Shown here one piece after another: positions 25,811 to 36,500 of a stretch of 64,000 nt of DNA. The notes beneath the pieces were generated by a model. It was not told where the DNA came from. It saw only the letters and a list, made by a program, of their open reading frames with translations, and made no database searches. The stretch is from Denitrobaculum sp965232285 (lineage in GTDB: Bacteria; Pseudomonadota; Alphaproteobacteria; Kiloniellales; Kiloniellaceae). The first letter of the stretch is position 1. Each line of letters begins with the position of its first letter. Position numbers and translations under genes: made by a program. The stretch lies in assembly GCA_965232285.1 (NCBI GenBank), contig CBDDPL010000004.1, positions 4,216,001 to 4,280,000 on the forward strand, given 5' to 3'.

Positions 25811-27390
25811 CCTCTGAGCTTCCGCATCGTTTGCAGCGGGACGCCGGCTTCCGCCCCTGACGGCATCTGCGCCCTCACCGATTTCCGTTTGCGCTGGAGA
25901 TGCCATGTCGTCCAGGCCAGCAATAAACCGGTTGCAAACATCGCCAGGTCAAATCCGGCCCGAACCCAATCCCCCTGGAACAGGCTGTAACCGAGATGAC
26001 TTTGCGTGGTCAGTGCATTCAGGAGCGGCAACAGCGCATAGAGCGAAGCCGCCAGCGCCAACTGCTCAACCCACGCCTGCGCCGTCGGCCGCACGGCCGC
26101 GTGGAGATAAGCAAGCAGCCACACAGCAAAGAAACCGAGCGCCTCGATATCGGCACGCGGTCCCAAGTCGGCGGGAAGCAGGCGGTTGGCCCAGAAAAAC
26201 GCCGCGGTCGCGATCGGCAGTCCCGCAATGGTTCCGACGTTGAGGCTGTCGACAAGACGGTAACCGAAACCTGGCCTCGTCTGGTCCGAGGGCTTCGGCC
26301 GGCGCTTGGCAGTCCAGAGAATCAGGCCAGTTGCGACGACCGCCGTCCCGACGACGCTTGAGACGAAATAGAGAAAGCGGACCAGCGGGTCGGCGAAACG
26401 ACCAATGTGGAGGCCGTACATCGCGCCCCTGGTCTCCGCTGCCCACCGCGTGTTTTCCGTCTCCGACAGCAGCTCGCCCGTAACGCCGTCAAACAGGACC
26501 TTGCCGCGATGAAAGGTGATTTGCGTCGCGTCCGAAACGGTCAGCTCGATCTGGGCGTTGGCATCACCGGGGCGATAGACGTCGATACGCCCGACAGCAC
26601 GACCGTCCCAGCGCCGGACAGCCTCCGCGATCAACGGCGTGAGCGGTGTGAGCGGCGCCGCCTGCCGGGCCGGCTCCGGAATCGGCCTGCTCAGTGCAGC
26701 CTCTGAAAGGAAGGCCTGCTGGTTGTCCGGGTAGGCCGCCTCCCTGCCAAAGGGCATGTAAAGAAACATGAGCGTGATCAGGCCGGTATAGGTAATCATG
26801 ATGTGAAACGGCAGCGCCATGACACCCATGATGTTGTGGGCATCGAGCCAGGAACGGTGAGACGCCTTACCCGGCCGGAAGTTAAAAAAATCCTTGAAGA
26901 TCCGCCGATGGGTGATGACACCGCTGACAATACCCACGAGCATGATAATCGCCGCCGCACCGACGATCAGTCGTCCCCAGACCGACGGCAGGTTCAAATC
27001 AAAATGAAAGTAGAACAGAAAGTCACCGCCGTAGGTCGAGCGGGCGACAACCGGCTCGCCACTGGAGCCATCCAGCTCTTCTCTTTGGAACTGCGGCGCC
27101 ACACCGGGATCGCGCCAGATATAAACATGGGCGAGTGGGTCGCGATCGTCCGGCAGATCGATGAGCCAGCGCCGCGCCCCTGTTGCGGTTTCTTTCAGCC
27201 TCTCGTAGACAAGGCCCGCCGCGCCGGAGGCATCCGTCTTGTGGTTCACCTCCGGCCGCATCCACTGGGTAATTTCGTAGCGGTAAAAGCTGATGGTTCC
27301 GGTCAGAAAAATAGCAAAAAGCAGCCAGCCGACGATCAGACCCGACCAGGTGTGCAGCCATGCCATCGACTGTCTGAAGCTGCCCTTCAC
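25807..27390 (-). CDS. PepSY-associated membrane protein (siderophore reductase-like)
   Basis: 527-residue inner-membrane protein with the PepSY_TM layout. The first helix holds a His (RQSMAWLHTWSGLIVGWLLF). A periplasmic PepSY region follows, then helices with paired His residues (SWLDAHNIMGVMALPFHIMITYTG; GLHIGRFADPLVRFLYFVSS), and a C-terminal helical bundle. Family members such as FoxB/FpvG-type proteins are implicated in ferric-siderophore reduction. GTG at 27390 overlaps the DUF3649 stop (GTGA); longer starts would give a Cys-rich, non-membrane N-terminus. It sits in a coupled DUF3649-PepSY-DUF3325 trio directly after the receptor, so it probably releases iron from the imported siderophore (inference). 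Confidence 0.87.
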   Translation of the reverse strand: MKGSFRQSMAWLHTWSGLIVGWLLFAIFLTGTISFYRYEITQWMRPEVNHKTDASGAAGLVYERLKETATGARRWLIDLPDDRDPLAHVYIWRDPGVAPQFQREELDGSSGEPVVARSTYGGDFLFYFHFDLNLPSVWGRLIVGAAAIIMLVGIVSGVITHRRIFKDFFNFRPGKASHRSWLDAHNIMGVMALPFHIMITYTGLITLMFLYMPFGREAAYPDNQQAFLSEAALSRPIPEPARQAAPLTPLTPLIAEAVRRWDGRAVGRIDVYRPGDANAQIELTVSDATQITFHRGKVLFDGVTGELLSETENTRWAAETRGAMYGLHIGRFADPLVRFLYFVSSVVGTAVVATGLILWTAKRRPKPSDQTRPGFGYRLVDSLNVGTIAGLPIATAAFFWANRLLPADLGPRADIEALGFFAVWLLAYLHAAVRPTAQAWVEQLALAASLYALLPLLNALTTQSHLGYSLFQGDWVRAGFDLAMFATGLLLAWTTWHLQRKRKSVRAQMPSGAEAGVPLQTMRKLRG

Positions 27391-27662
27391 GCCACATTCC
27401 CGTTCAGAAAAGTCCAGAAGACAGCAGCAAGGACAGCGTTCGCCACGCCCAGGCCGATCCAGGCCCGAAGAGCGCTCGACACGGCGAAAGCCCATAGAAT
27501 GGCGCAGACATAGAGCAGGAAGCTGAACATCGTTGCCGTCAAGACAGCTTCGGAACGTGCCATGGGAAGCGCGAGCGCCAGACAGGCGGCCGCCCAGGCC
27601 GAAAGCGAATAGCCGCCCAGGGCGGCGGCAATTGTGCGAAACAGGATTCCTGCGCGAGACAT
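27387..27662 (-). CDS. DUF3649 (iron-transport-associated) membrane protein
   Basis: 91-residue protein with three hydrophobic helices (ALGGYSLSAWAAACLALALPM; ATMFSFLLYVCAILWAFAV; WIGLGVANAVLAAVFWTFL). DUF3649 members are found almost only beside PepSY and DUF3325 genes in iron-siderophore loci, which fits this place. The ATG at 27662 begins just before the first helix; an upstream in-frame start exists but gives a charged Arg-rich leader and is less likely. It is coupled by overlap to the PepSY gene. Confidence 0.78.
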   Translation of the reverse strand: MSRAGILFRTIAAALGGYSLSAWAAACLALALPMARSEAVLTATMFSFLLYVCAILWAFAVSSALRAWIGLGVANAVLAAVFWTFLNGNVA

Positions 27663-27724
27663 CTGTCTACTCGATACAAAAAACCGGGGAGAGGTGCGGC
27701 GGCAACGCGCCGCCGCACCGGAAA

Positions 27725-30289
27725 TCACCAGCTATACTTCAGCGTCGCGATGACGTTCCGTCCGATCCCCTGGAAACAGCGGTCGATCCTGTCGCAGGAC
27801 GCAACGTAGTCCTTATCGAAGAGATTGCTGGCGTTCACGGCGATCTGCGCGCCGTTCAACGTCGGTGAAACCTCGCCGAGGTCATAGCGGATCGCCGCGT
27901 CGACCAGAGTATAACCGGGAACGTCGAAGGGGTTCGTGGCATCGCCATTGCTGGTGCCGATATACCTCACGCCGGCACCCAGCCCCAGTCCGGCGAACTG
28001 ACCATCGGAAATGGTGTAGTTCGCCCAGGCCGCCGCCGAATGACGGGCGGACCCGACACCCGCGGGTGTGTTCCCTTCATCACCGTTGTTACTTTCGGTG
28101 ATCTCGACGTCCAGCAGCGTATAGGACGCGGTCAGATCCAACCCCATATCTAAACTGGCGTAGGCCTCGACTTCGAAACCGCGCGAGCGGATTTCACCGG
28201 TCTGTATTTCAAACCCGGGATTGGCGGCATCAGCCGTCAGAACGTTTTCCTGCGTTATCTCAAAAGCAGCAAAGGTTATGAAGGCGTTATAGCCCGGCGG
28301 CTGGTACTTCACGCCTGCCTCGTACTGGGTGGCGCTGGTGGGTTCGAAGGCCGAGCCGGAAAAGTCGACACCAGCCACGGGCAGAAACGCCTCGGAATAG
28401 CTGACATAGGGCGCGATGCCATTGTCAAAGAGGTACCCGACGGCCGCCCTGCCGCTGAACTCCTGGTCCGACTGGTCTGAAGTCGTATTGGTCAGGCGGT
28501 TCTTGGTTTCGCTCTCGACCCAGTCATAGCGCCCGCCAAGGGTCACGATCCAGTTTTCGTACCTGATCTGGTCCTGAACATAGACACCGACCTGCTCTTC
28601 CTCGATCTCAAAGCTCTGGAAAACACCCAGCGGCGGAATCGTGACGTTGTAGACCGGATTGAAGATGTCGATCGGAGCCACCCCCCCCAGGACACGGAAG
28701 GAATCTCTGTCCAGCCTCTGGTAGTCCAGCCCGATCAAAGCCGTATGACCGACCGCGCCGGTGTCGAAGTTGATTTCCACCTGATTGTCGACGGTAATGT
28801 CGTCGGACTGCTCTTCGACACCGAAGGCAAAACGGTTCAATGTCCGCAAGTCAGGTTGAATGTTCCCGAATACGCTCTCGAATTCCAGATCGTTGCGCAT
28901 GTAGCGGGTGTTCTGGCGAACGGTCCAGGTGTCATTGAACCGATGCTCGAACTCATACCCGAACGAGTATGCCTGCCTGTCCCAGTCATTGAAGTTCGGA
29001 TCGCCCTGATAGAAGTCGTCGGGGATTTCACCATTCGGGTTCGGAAAAACCGACCCGAACGCCGGAACCCGATTGACAAAGCCCCCTTCGAAGTCGTCAT
29101 CCTGATAGTGCGTCAGGATGGTCAAAGAAGTATCGTTGCTGGGTTGCCAGTTCAGAGCCGGCGCAATGACTTTGCGCTCCCTCGAGGTGAAATCGGTCTG
29201 CGCATCTGTGTCAAAGGCCAGGCCCGTCAGGCGATAGGCAAACTGCCCTTCTTCATCGATCGGCCCGCCAAAATCGAAAGCGCCTTCCCGGCGGTCGAAG
29301 CTTCCGACCTCCCCCTGCAATTCGTAAAAGCTTTCCGAAGTCGGTCGCTTGCTGACGTGGTTGACCACGCCACCGGGCGTGCCCTGTCCGTAAAGAACCG
29401 AACTCGGTCCCTTCAGAACCTCGATACGCTCGAAAAGATAGGGCTCGAAACCACCGACGGCAAAGTTCGTTCCTCTGATCCGCAAACCGTTGAGGTATTC
29501 GTTGTTCGAACCGCCGGCCGTACCATCTCCGCCGAAACCGCGAACCACGATATTGCTGCCGCCCAGACCTGACGACTCGCTTTGAGTGTTCGCGCGCACA
29601 CCGGCCGTATACTGCAGGGCTTCGCCCACATTCTGTACCGCGCGGGCATCCAGTTGATCTCTTGTGATAACGGAGATGGATTGAGGGTTCTCGATCAGAG
29701 GCGTGTCGGTTTTGGTCCCGGTCACAGTCCGGTCGGCAACAAAACCCTGGTCCGGACCCACGGGACTCTCCGCCCGCGCACCGACAGTGATGGGATCCAA
29801 CTGAACCGCGTCGCTGTCATCCGAGACAACGCGCTTCAGCGTGACTGTCTCATCTTCGTTGAAACTGTAAATCACGCCCGAGCCTGCCAGCAGCAACCGC
29901 AACGCATCTCGGGGCGCATAGTTGCCCTGCACTCCGGACGTACGCCGACCCTGGATAACCTCACTGGAGTAAAGCAGCTTCAGGCCGGCCTGCTGCTCAA
30001 AACGGCCGAGCGCCGGCTGGAGATCCTGGGCCGGAATGTCGAAGGCGTGGGCTTCGTTCTGCGCCACAGTCACGGCTTCGGTGAGCAGGACGCCGCCGAG
30101 GTCGGCAGGCTGCGCCGAGCCCTGTTCAATCCCATTAAGCCGCTCTTGCCATTCCTGGCCCTGGACCGGGCTTGCAAGCCCAAGAGCGATGAAGGACACG
30201 CTCGTAAAACAGTTGCGCAGAAATCTGCCTTGAGTGGTGAACTTCAGGCGAACGCCTGACCTCCCTTCCCCTCTTCCCCCTTCTATCAT
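27725..30289 (-). CDS. TonB-dependent siderophore receptor with STN signalling domain
   Basis: Outer-membrane ferric-siderophore receptor, 854 residues from ATG at 30289 (AGGAG 9 bases upstream). A signal peptide comes first (FLRNCFTSVSFIALGLASPVQG). An STN domain follows at about 60-130 (FDIPAQDLQPALGRFEQQAG), with a possible TonB box in LDPITVGA. The plug has IENPQSISVITRDQLDARAVQNVGEAL and VLKGPSSVLYGQGTPGGVVNHVSKRP, and a 22-strand barrel ends LKYSW with the terminal aromatic. The FecA/FpvA-like STN domain normally talks to an anti-sigma factor, but no FecI/FecR pair lies in the window. It has its own Fur-box promoter and lies between NRPS C and the DUF3649/PepSY genes. Confidence 0.95.
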   Translation of the reverse strand: MIEGGRGEGRSGVRLKFTTQGRFLRNCFTSVSFIALGLASPVQGQEWQERLNGIEQGSAQPADLGGVLLTEAVTVAQNEAHAFDIPAQDLQPALGRFEQQAGLKLLYSSEVIQGRRTSGVQGNYAPRDALRLLLAGSGVIYSFNEDETVTLKRVVSDDSDAVQLDPITVGARAESPVGPDQGFVADRTVTGTKTDTPLIENPQSISVITRDQLDARAVQNVGEALQYTAGVRANTQSESSGLGGSNIVVRGFGGDGTAGGSNNEYLNGLRIRGTNFAVGGFEPYLFERIEVLKGPSSVLYGQGTPGGVVNHVSKRPTSESFYELQGEVGSFDRREGAFDFGGPIDEEGQFAYRLTGLAFDTDAQTDFTSRERKVIAPALNWQPSNDTSLTILTHYQDDDFEGGFVNRVPAFGSVFPNPNGEIPDDFYQGDPNFNDWDRQAYSFGYEFEHRFNDTWTVRQNTRYMRNDLEFESVFGNIQPDLRTLNRFAFGVEEQSDDITVDNQVEINFDTGAVGHTALIGLDYQRLDRDSFRVLGGVAPIDIFNPVYNVTIPPLGVFQSFEIEEEQVGVYVQDQIRYENWIVTLGGRYDWVESETKNRLTNTTSDQSDQEFSGRAAVGYLFDNGIAPYVSYSEAFLPVAGVDFSGSAFEPTSATQYEAGVKYQPPGYNAFITFAAFEITQENVLTADAANPGFEIQTGEIRSRGFEVEAYASLDMGLDLTASYTLLDVEITESNNGDEGNTPAGVGSARHSAAAWANYTISDGQFAGLGLGAGVRYIGTSNGDATNPFDVPGYTLVDAAIRYDLGEVSPTLNGAQIAVNASNLFDKDYVASCDRIDRCFQGIGRNVIATLKYSW

Positions 30290-30340
30290 AGCGGCCAACT
30301 CCTCACTTTCAGATCAACTTAGAGACTGTAGGAGCGGCGA

Positions 30341-30369
30341 TATTATTGATAATAAGAATCATTCGCAAG
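30341..30369 (-). promoter_or_regulatory. Promoter of the receptor gene
   Basis: On the minus strand, TTGCGA (30369-30364) and TAATAT (30346-30341) are separated by 17 bases, a good sigma-70-type pair. Transcription would start near 30334, giving a leader of about 45 bases to the ATG at 30289. Confidence 0.6.
30349..30367. promoter_or_regulatory. Fur box at the receptor promoter
   Basis: GATAATAAGAATCATTCGC matches the 19-base Fur consensus at 15 positions. It fills the spacer of the promoter at 30341-30369, so a bound iron-loaded Fur (or functional equivalent) would block RNA polymerase. Alphaproteobacteria may use other iron regulators, so binding by Fur itself is inferred. Confidence 0.65.
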
Positions 30370-30571
30370 TTTTTATCTTATTGATTTTGGTATAATTTTT
30401 TTCCCGATTCCATCGTTTTCTATCAAAAAAATCGCAAGTAAAAATAATTGCCATCTTTGCGCGAACAGGCCTTGGATTGCGCCCGAAAAGCGGGGAATGG
30501 GAGTGCCTGGAAGTAAAGTGAAATACAACCATTTATTGTTGATAAAATGAGAGTTGGCGCCCCGACAGCCG

Positions 30572-33500
30572 TCATGCAATTTCAGCATGGCTGGCATTAC
30601 CTGGAATCGGGCTGCCCGGAGGTGCCTCCCGATGAGACAGCGCATCCGTAACAACATCACGCAGCGGCGAATCCCGATCCGAACTCAATCTCATCACCAG
30701 GCTTTCAAAATTCGAGACCAGGTCTTCCACACCCCTCTCATCCAAGACCGCGCGCGAGAACTCGAGCCTCAAGGTCAGGGTATCGCGCGGTATGATCACG
30801 GCCGTGAGGGGATAGCTGGTCTGCCCACGATTGCCGACGTCGCTGAAGGAAACCGCACCGCGAACGGTTTGGCGCAAGGCTTCATCGACGGGATAGTTTT
30901 CAAAGATAAGGACGGTATCAAAAGGCGCAGCCTTCTCCTTGTCCGACTGCCCGGTCGAAAGCCCCCAGCACTGGAGCGCCTGCGGCGGTGCATGCTCATG
31001 TTCCCGCAGCGACAGATTATCCGCCTGTAACGCGCGCAGCCAGACACCGACGGTCTCATCCGGGCGCGGGTTTTGCACGACGGGCAGGGTTCCGACCAGC
31101 AGCCCCATAATACGTTCGATGTCCGGCAGGTCGGCAGACCTGCCCGAAACCGTCGCCCCAAAGGCGACGGTCGCCTGGCCGGTATAGTGTTGAAGCAGCA
31201 GTATCCACGCCGCCTGAACCAGAGTGTTGAGCGTGACTTTCTCGGCGCCGGCGAACTGCGTGAGGTGGCTCACCTTTGCCTCATCCAGGGTTCTTTCACA
31301 GGCTGTTTGACCGGACCGGCCTTTCTCGGCCTTAAGAGCGCGGGAAAGCAGGGTCGGCGCCTTCAGCTTGTCGAGACGCGCATTCCAGAAGGCTTCGCTG
31401 GATGAGTCGGAGCGCTGACGTGTCCAGGCGATGTAATCGCGATAGCGTCCGACACCTGCCGGGACCGGCTCTCTGTCGTAGACCCGAAGCACCTCGCCGA
31501 GCAACTGCGACATACTCCAGCCGTCCAGCAGCGCATGATGCCAGGTGGCGGCAAAGCGATAGGTCGACTGGTGCGTCCGGACCAGAAGCATGCGCAACAG
31601 TGGCGCTGTCGCGAGGTCAAAATGAGTACGAAACTCCCTGTCGCAGAGCACGTCCCAATCGCCATCCTGGTCAGATGCGTCTCGCCAGTCGAATTCCCGA
31701 ACCGGGATCGTCGCGGCCTTCCGGACGATCTGCAGGGGCTCGGAAAGCTCGCAGTGCCAGGCAAAGCTCGTGCGCAGGATTGCGTGCCGGGCCAGCACGG
31801 TCTGCCAGGCCGCTTTCAGGCGGTCGACCTCAACGCCGGTGATCGTTGCCTGGACCTGCACCATATAGGCATCGGAAGCTGGGTTCTGGATCCCGTGCAG
31901 CAGCATGCCTCGCTGCATGGCGGACAGAGGATATATGTCCTCGATCTCCGGGCCGGAAACAGGCAGGTGGTCCAGTTGTTCCTGCGTCAGCGACGCCAGC
32001 GGGAAATCGGAGGGACTCACCTGCCCCGCATCCTGCGCAATGCAGTGGTCGATCACCGCGCTCAACGCTTCGCGAAGATGACCCATCAAGCTCTCAACCG
32101 TCGCCGGCCGATAAACGTCCTCGCTGAACTGGCAATGCAGCGACAAAGCGCCGTCCATAACCTGGCCGTTGATGGTGAGGCGGCTTCCAAGCGGCGCGTC
32201 GAGATCTTTCCCGGAGCCGCTGCTTTCCTCCGCCGGCTGCCAGAGTGCGGCTTCAGAACGCCCGCCAAACTGCCCCAGGTAGTTGAACGCCAAAGAAACC
32301 TCTTCGGTCGCTAGCGCGGCGCGCGCCTCGGGACCGCCAAGGTATCGCAGCAATCCGTAGCCGATGCCCCTGGCCGGCACTCGCCGCAGTGTCTCTTTCG
32401 TCTGCTTGATTGCAGCGCCCAGATCCCCTCCAGGCCTCGACAAACGAACAGGAAAAACGCTTGTGAACCAGCCTGTCGTGCGGCTGACGTCCAACCCGTC
32501 GAACAGATCTTCTCGTCCGTGACCTTCAAGGTGCACGAGGAACGCCTCGCGTTGACACCAGGCCCCCACCGCAAGAGACAGCGCGGTTAGAAGCAGATCG
32601 TTTATCTGCGTCCGATAGGCGGCAGGCGCCTCCTTCAAAAGCTGGCCTGTACGCTTGCGGTCGAGTTGCAGACTGACCGTCCTTGCGTGACGCTGTCTGT
32701 TTTCGCCCTGCGGGTTATCGTAAGGTAAAGGCTCGATGCCGCTCAGGCACGCCCGCCAATAGCCCATCTCGTTCTTCGCCTGCGCAGATTCCGCATAGGC
32801 TTCCAGACTCCGCGCCCACAGGCCGTAAGACGCGGTTTTAGCTGAAAGGACGGGCGCCGATCCCTGCATGATCCGGGTATAGAAGCTCTGCAGGTCTTCG
32901 AGCAGAATCCGCCAGGAAACACCGTCGACCACAAGGTGGTGCGCTACCATCAGCAAGCGCTGACTCTGGTCTGGCAGATGCAGCAGCAAACCCCGGATCA
33001 ACGGCCCCTTCTCAATATCGAGGCTGCATTGAGCTTCGTTACAAAACTCTTCGATCTGGCTGTCCAGGTGCCCCCCGCCATCGAGATGACGTTCCCACAG
33101 CGGAGCATCCCCTGGATCATTGCTATAGACTTGGCGCCAGCTTCCATCCGCGGCGCGTTGGAAGCGCAGGCGCAAGGCATCATGATGACTGACCAGTGCG
33201 GCGATCGCTTTCGACAGAAGCGCGAATTCGACCGCTCCGGCACTGCGCAGCAGGACCGACTGGTTCCACCTGTTGCGGCCAGGTATCGCTTCCTCGAAGA
33301 AAGCGGTCTGGATTGGCGTCAGCGGGAGTTGTCCGCTCGGCGGAACATCCCCATCATCGAACAGCAAGCCCGATCCGGATCCACCTCCTTGCGGATCAAC
33401 CCTCTCGGCAACTTCGGCCAGTTCCTCGATCGTCTGCTTCTCGAAAAGCTGCTTTGGCGTCAGCCGCAGCCCCAACTGCCGCGCACGGGCGACAATCTGC

Positions 33501-36500
33501 AGGCTTAAGATCGAATCGCCGCCAAGCTCGAAGAAGTTGTCCTTTACGCCGATCTGTTCCCGGCCAAGAACATCCTGCCACACCCTCGCGAGGGCCACCT
33601 CCGACGCATCACGGGGCGCGATGTAGACTTTTCCCGTATTCCAGTCAGGCTCAGGCAGGGCTTTATGATTCAGCTTTCCGTTGGAATTCACCGGCAAGGC
33701 ATCAATCAGAATCAGACTGGCCGGCACCATGTATTCCGGCAGTGCTTTCGCCAGGCCTTCAGACAGATCTCTCGTATCGAGTGAAGCCTCCTTTTCGGCG
33801 ACGACATAACCGACCAGGCGCGTGTGTCCGCCAGAACTATGCGGAACCACGACGGCGGTGCGAACGTCCGGCATGGCGATCAGATGCGCCTCGATATCGC
33901 CCAGTTCCACGCGAAACCCGCGCACCTTCACCTGATGGTCCGCACGACCGATGAAGTCGATCACGCCGCCGTCTCGCCAGCACACCCTGTCGCCGGTCAG
34001 ATAGATCCTGCTACCGGGTTCGCCGAAAGGATCGGGCACGAAGCTGGCCGCCGTCAATCCGGGCTGCCCGTGATAACCCCGCGCCAAACCACTTCCACCC
34101 AGGCACAACTCACCCGGGTGTCCCTGCGGCACCGGCATTAGATTGCCATCGAGAACGTAAGCGCGCCGATCCCCGACAGGACGCCCGATCGGCACATAAG
34201 GCGTGTCGATACCGCTGTCCGCCGTCCCTTTCCAGACCACCGGCGAGATGACCGTTTCGGTCGGACCATAGCCGTTGATCACACGCTGCGGCTTCAAGGC
34301 TTTTTGCACCTTTTCCAGGCCGGCTTTCGACATCGCCTCCCCGCCGAAGGAGTAGAGCCAGACCTCGGGCGGATCTCCTGCCTGCGCGGCCCAGTCCGCC
34401 AACTGCTGAATATACTTTGGCGGAAAGCCCGCATGGGTCACGCCCTGCTTGCGGATCGTCTCGTAGGTTTGCTCCGCGCTCCAAAGCGTGTCGTCGCGCA
34501 ACACAATGCTCGCGCCGAAACAGAAGGGTACGAGCCAGCGTTCGTGCGCGCCGTCAAAGGTGAAGGAAAGGAAATGAAGTTCCCGGCTGTCCGCCGTTAT
34601 GTCATAGCGCCGGCCGGTGGCCAGGCAATGCATCGCAAGCGGGCCGTGCTCCACCGCGACTCCCTTGGGCCGTCCGGTCGAACCCGAAGTGTAGATGATG
34701 TAAGCGAGGTTCTGCAGCTTCACCGGCCGGCAAGGATCGGTCTCCGCCTGCTCGCTGAGGTCTTCCTGATCAAGCAGGAGAATAGGACAGCGGTCTTCCA
34801 GGCTGGAAACGGCTTCGACCTCCGAGTGACTGATGACCAGGCTAAGACCGGCATCTTCCTGAATAACGCGAAGACGATCCGGCGGGTAATCAGGGTCGAG
34901 CGGGACGTAGGCGGCACCCGCTTTGAAGACGGCCAGAAACGTCACGACGGATTCGGGCGAACGCCTCATCGAGATACCAACCCTGTCCTCCGGCAACAGA
35001 CCCAGAGCGAGCAGGCGATGCGCCAGGCGATTGGCGCGCCGGTTCAACGCCCCGAACGACAGCGTCTCATCATTAAAGACAATGGCGATCTTGTCTGGAT
35101 TGGCCTTGGCGTGTTTTTCGATCAGGGCATGAACCGGAAGCAGTTCGTCACCTTCCGCCATCTCGTCTGCGGTTTCGTCCCTGCTCCAGACGGTCAGATC
35201 TTCGAGCTCCTCCAGCGAGAGCAGCTCGAACTCCGACAGTCGCTTGTTAGCCCCTAGCGCAATCTGACGCAGGATCGCTTCGAGGTGCGCCTGAAAGCGC
35301 CGAATACTGCTTTGGTCAAACAGGTCGGCGGCATAAGCGATCCGGCCTGTAATCGCGCCAGAATGTTCTTCGGTCGTGCTCAGACTGAGATCGAACTTCG
35401 CGGTGCCCACCGGCAGGTCAAAGCTCTCGACCGTCAGCTCCGCAAAACGCTTGAACGCCTGCTCCCGGCGCTGCCCATGATCAAACATGACCTGAAACAA
35501 AGGATTCTGACTCAAGCTGCGTTCGGGCTGCAGTGCCTCGATCAGAGATTCGAAAGGCAGATCCTGATGGTCCTGCGCCGCGACAACACTGTTTTTGACT
35601 GCTGTCAGCAGGTCATCGAAGGTCTGAGCGCCGTCAACCAGCGTCCGCAGGACCATTGTGTTGACGAAACAGCCCAGCAGGCGCTCGGTTTCGAGGCGCT
35701 GACGGTTCGCGACGGGAACCCCGACCCGCAGATCGGACTGCCCGCTGTAGCGGTAAAGGATCAGGTTGAAGGCCGCGAGCAGCACCATGAAAAGGGTACA
35801 GCCCTTTCGCTGGGCCAGCGCACGGAGTTGTTCCGAAAGTGCGGCTGTCAGAACGAAGCTCTGCTCATCTCCCCGATGGCTCGGTGTTGCGGGCCGGGGC
35901 CGATCGGTGGGAAGGTTCAGGACTTCATCCGGGTCGCTAAGCTGCGCACGCCAGAACGCAAGCTGCCGTTCCCTTTCACCGGCCTCCAACCAGTTGCGCT
36001 GCCAAAGCGCATAGTCGGCGTACTGGATCGGAAGCGCAGGCAGAAGCGGCTCCTGATTTTGAAGCAGTGCCTCGTAGATCTGTTTCAGTTCTCCCATCAA
36101 GAGGGGGATCGACGCTCCGTCCGCGGCAATATGGTGCAGCGTTACGACCAGAATCTGGTCGTTCTCTTCCAGCTTCAACAGGCTGCAGCGAAATGGCGGG
36201 GCTTTTTCAAGCGCGAAGGCTTCACTGACGATCTCTGTCGCCAGGTCCCGGGCACGCTGTTCCCGCTCCTCAACGGGGACCATGCTTAAATCCATCACGG
36301 TCATCGGCACGGCCATGCTGTCCTGCACGACCTGCTCCGCCGTGCCGTCCTCCCCTTCCCGGTAAGTCGTGCGGAGAACCTCGTGACGCTCCATCATCCT
36401 GGCCAGGCTTCGTTCCAGAAGGTCACGCTCGAAAGCGCCCCTGAGACGAAAGGCACCAGGCATGTGATAGACGCTCGAAGCCGAATCGAATCGGCTCAAA

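Larger units (their letters stand above)
30299..30571. other. AT-rich regulatory gap between NRPS C and the receptor gene
   Basis: About 270 bases without a credible gene. The left part is the receptor promoter and Fur box (30341-30369). The rest is clearly richer in A/T than its surroundings (for example 30370-30435). No convincing terminator for the NRPS gene was found, so the NRPS transcript may read through into the receptor gene. Confidence 0.55.

Noticed and set aside
30373..30660. Minus-strand frame of 95 codons after NRPS C
   Set aside because: It overlaps the end of NRPS C in another frame, spans the AT-rich regulatory gap and has no Shine-Dalgarno or recognisable domain.
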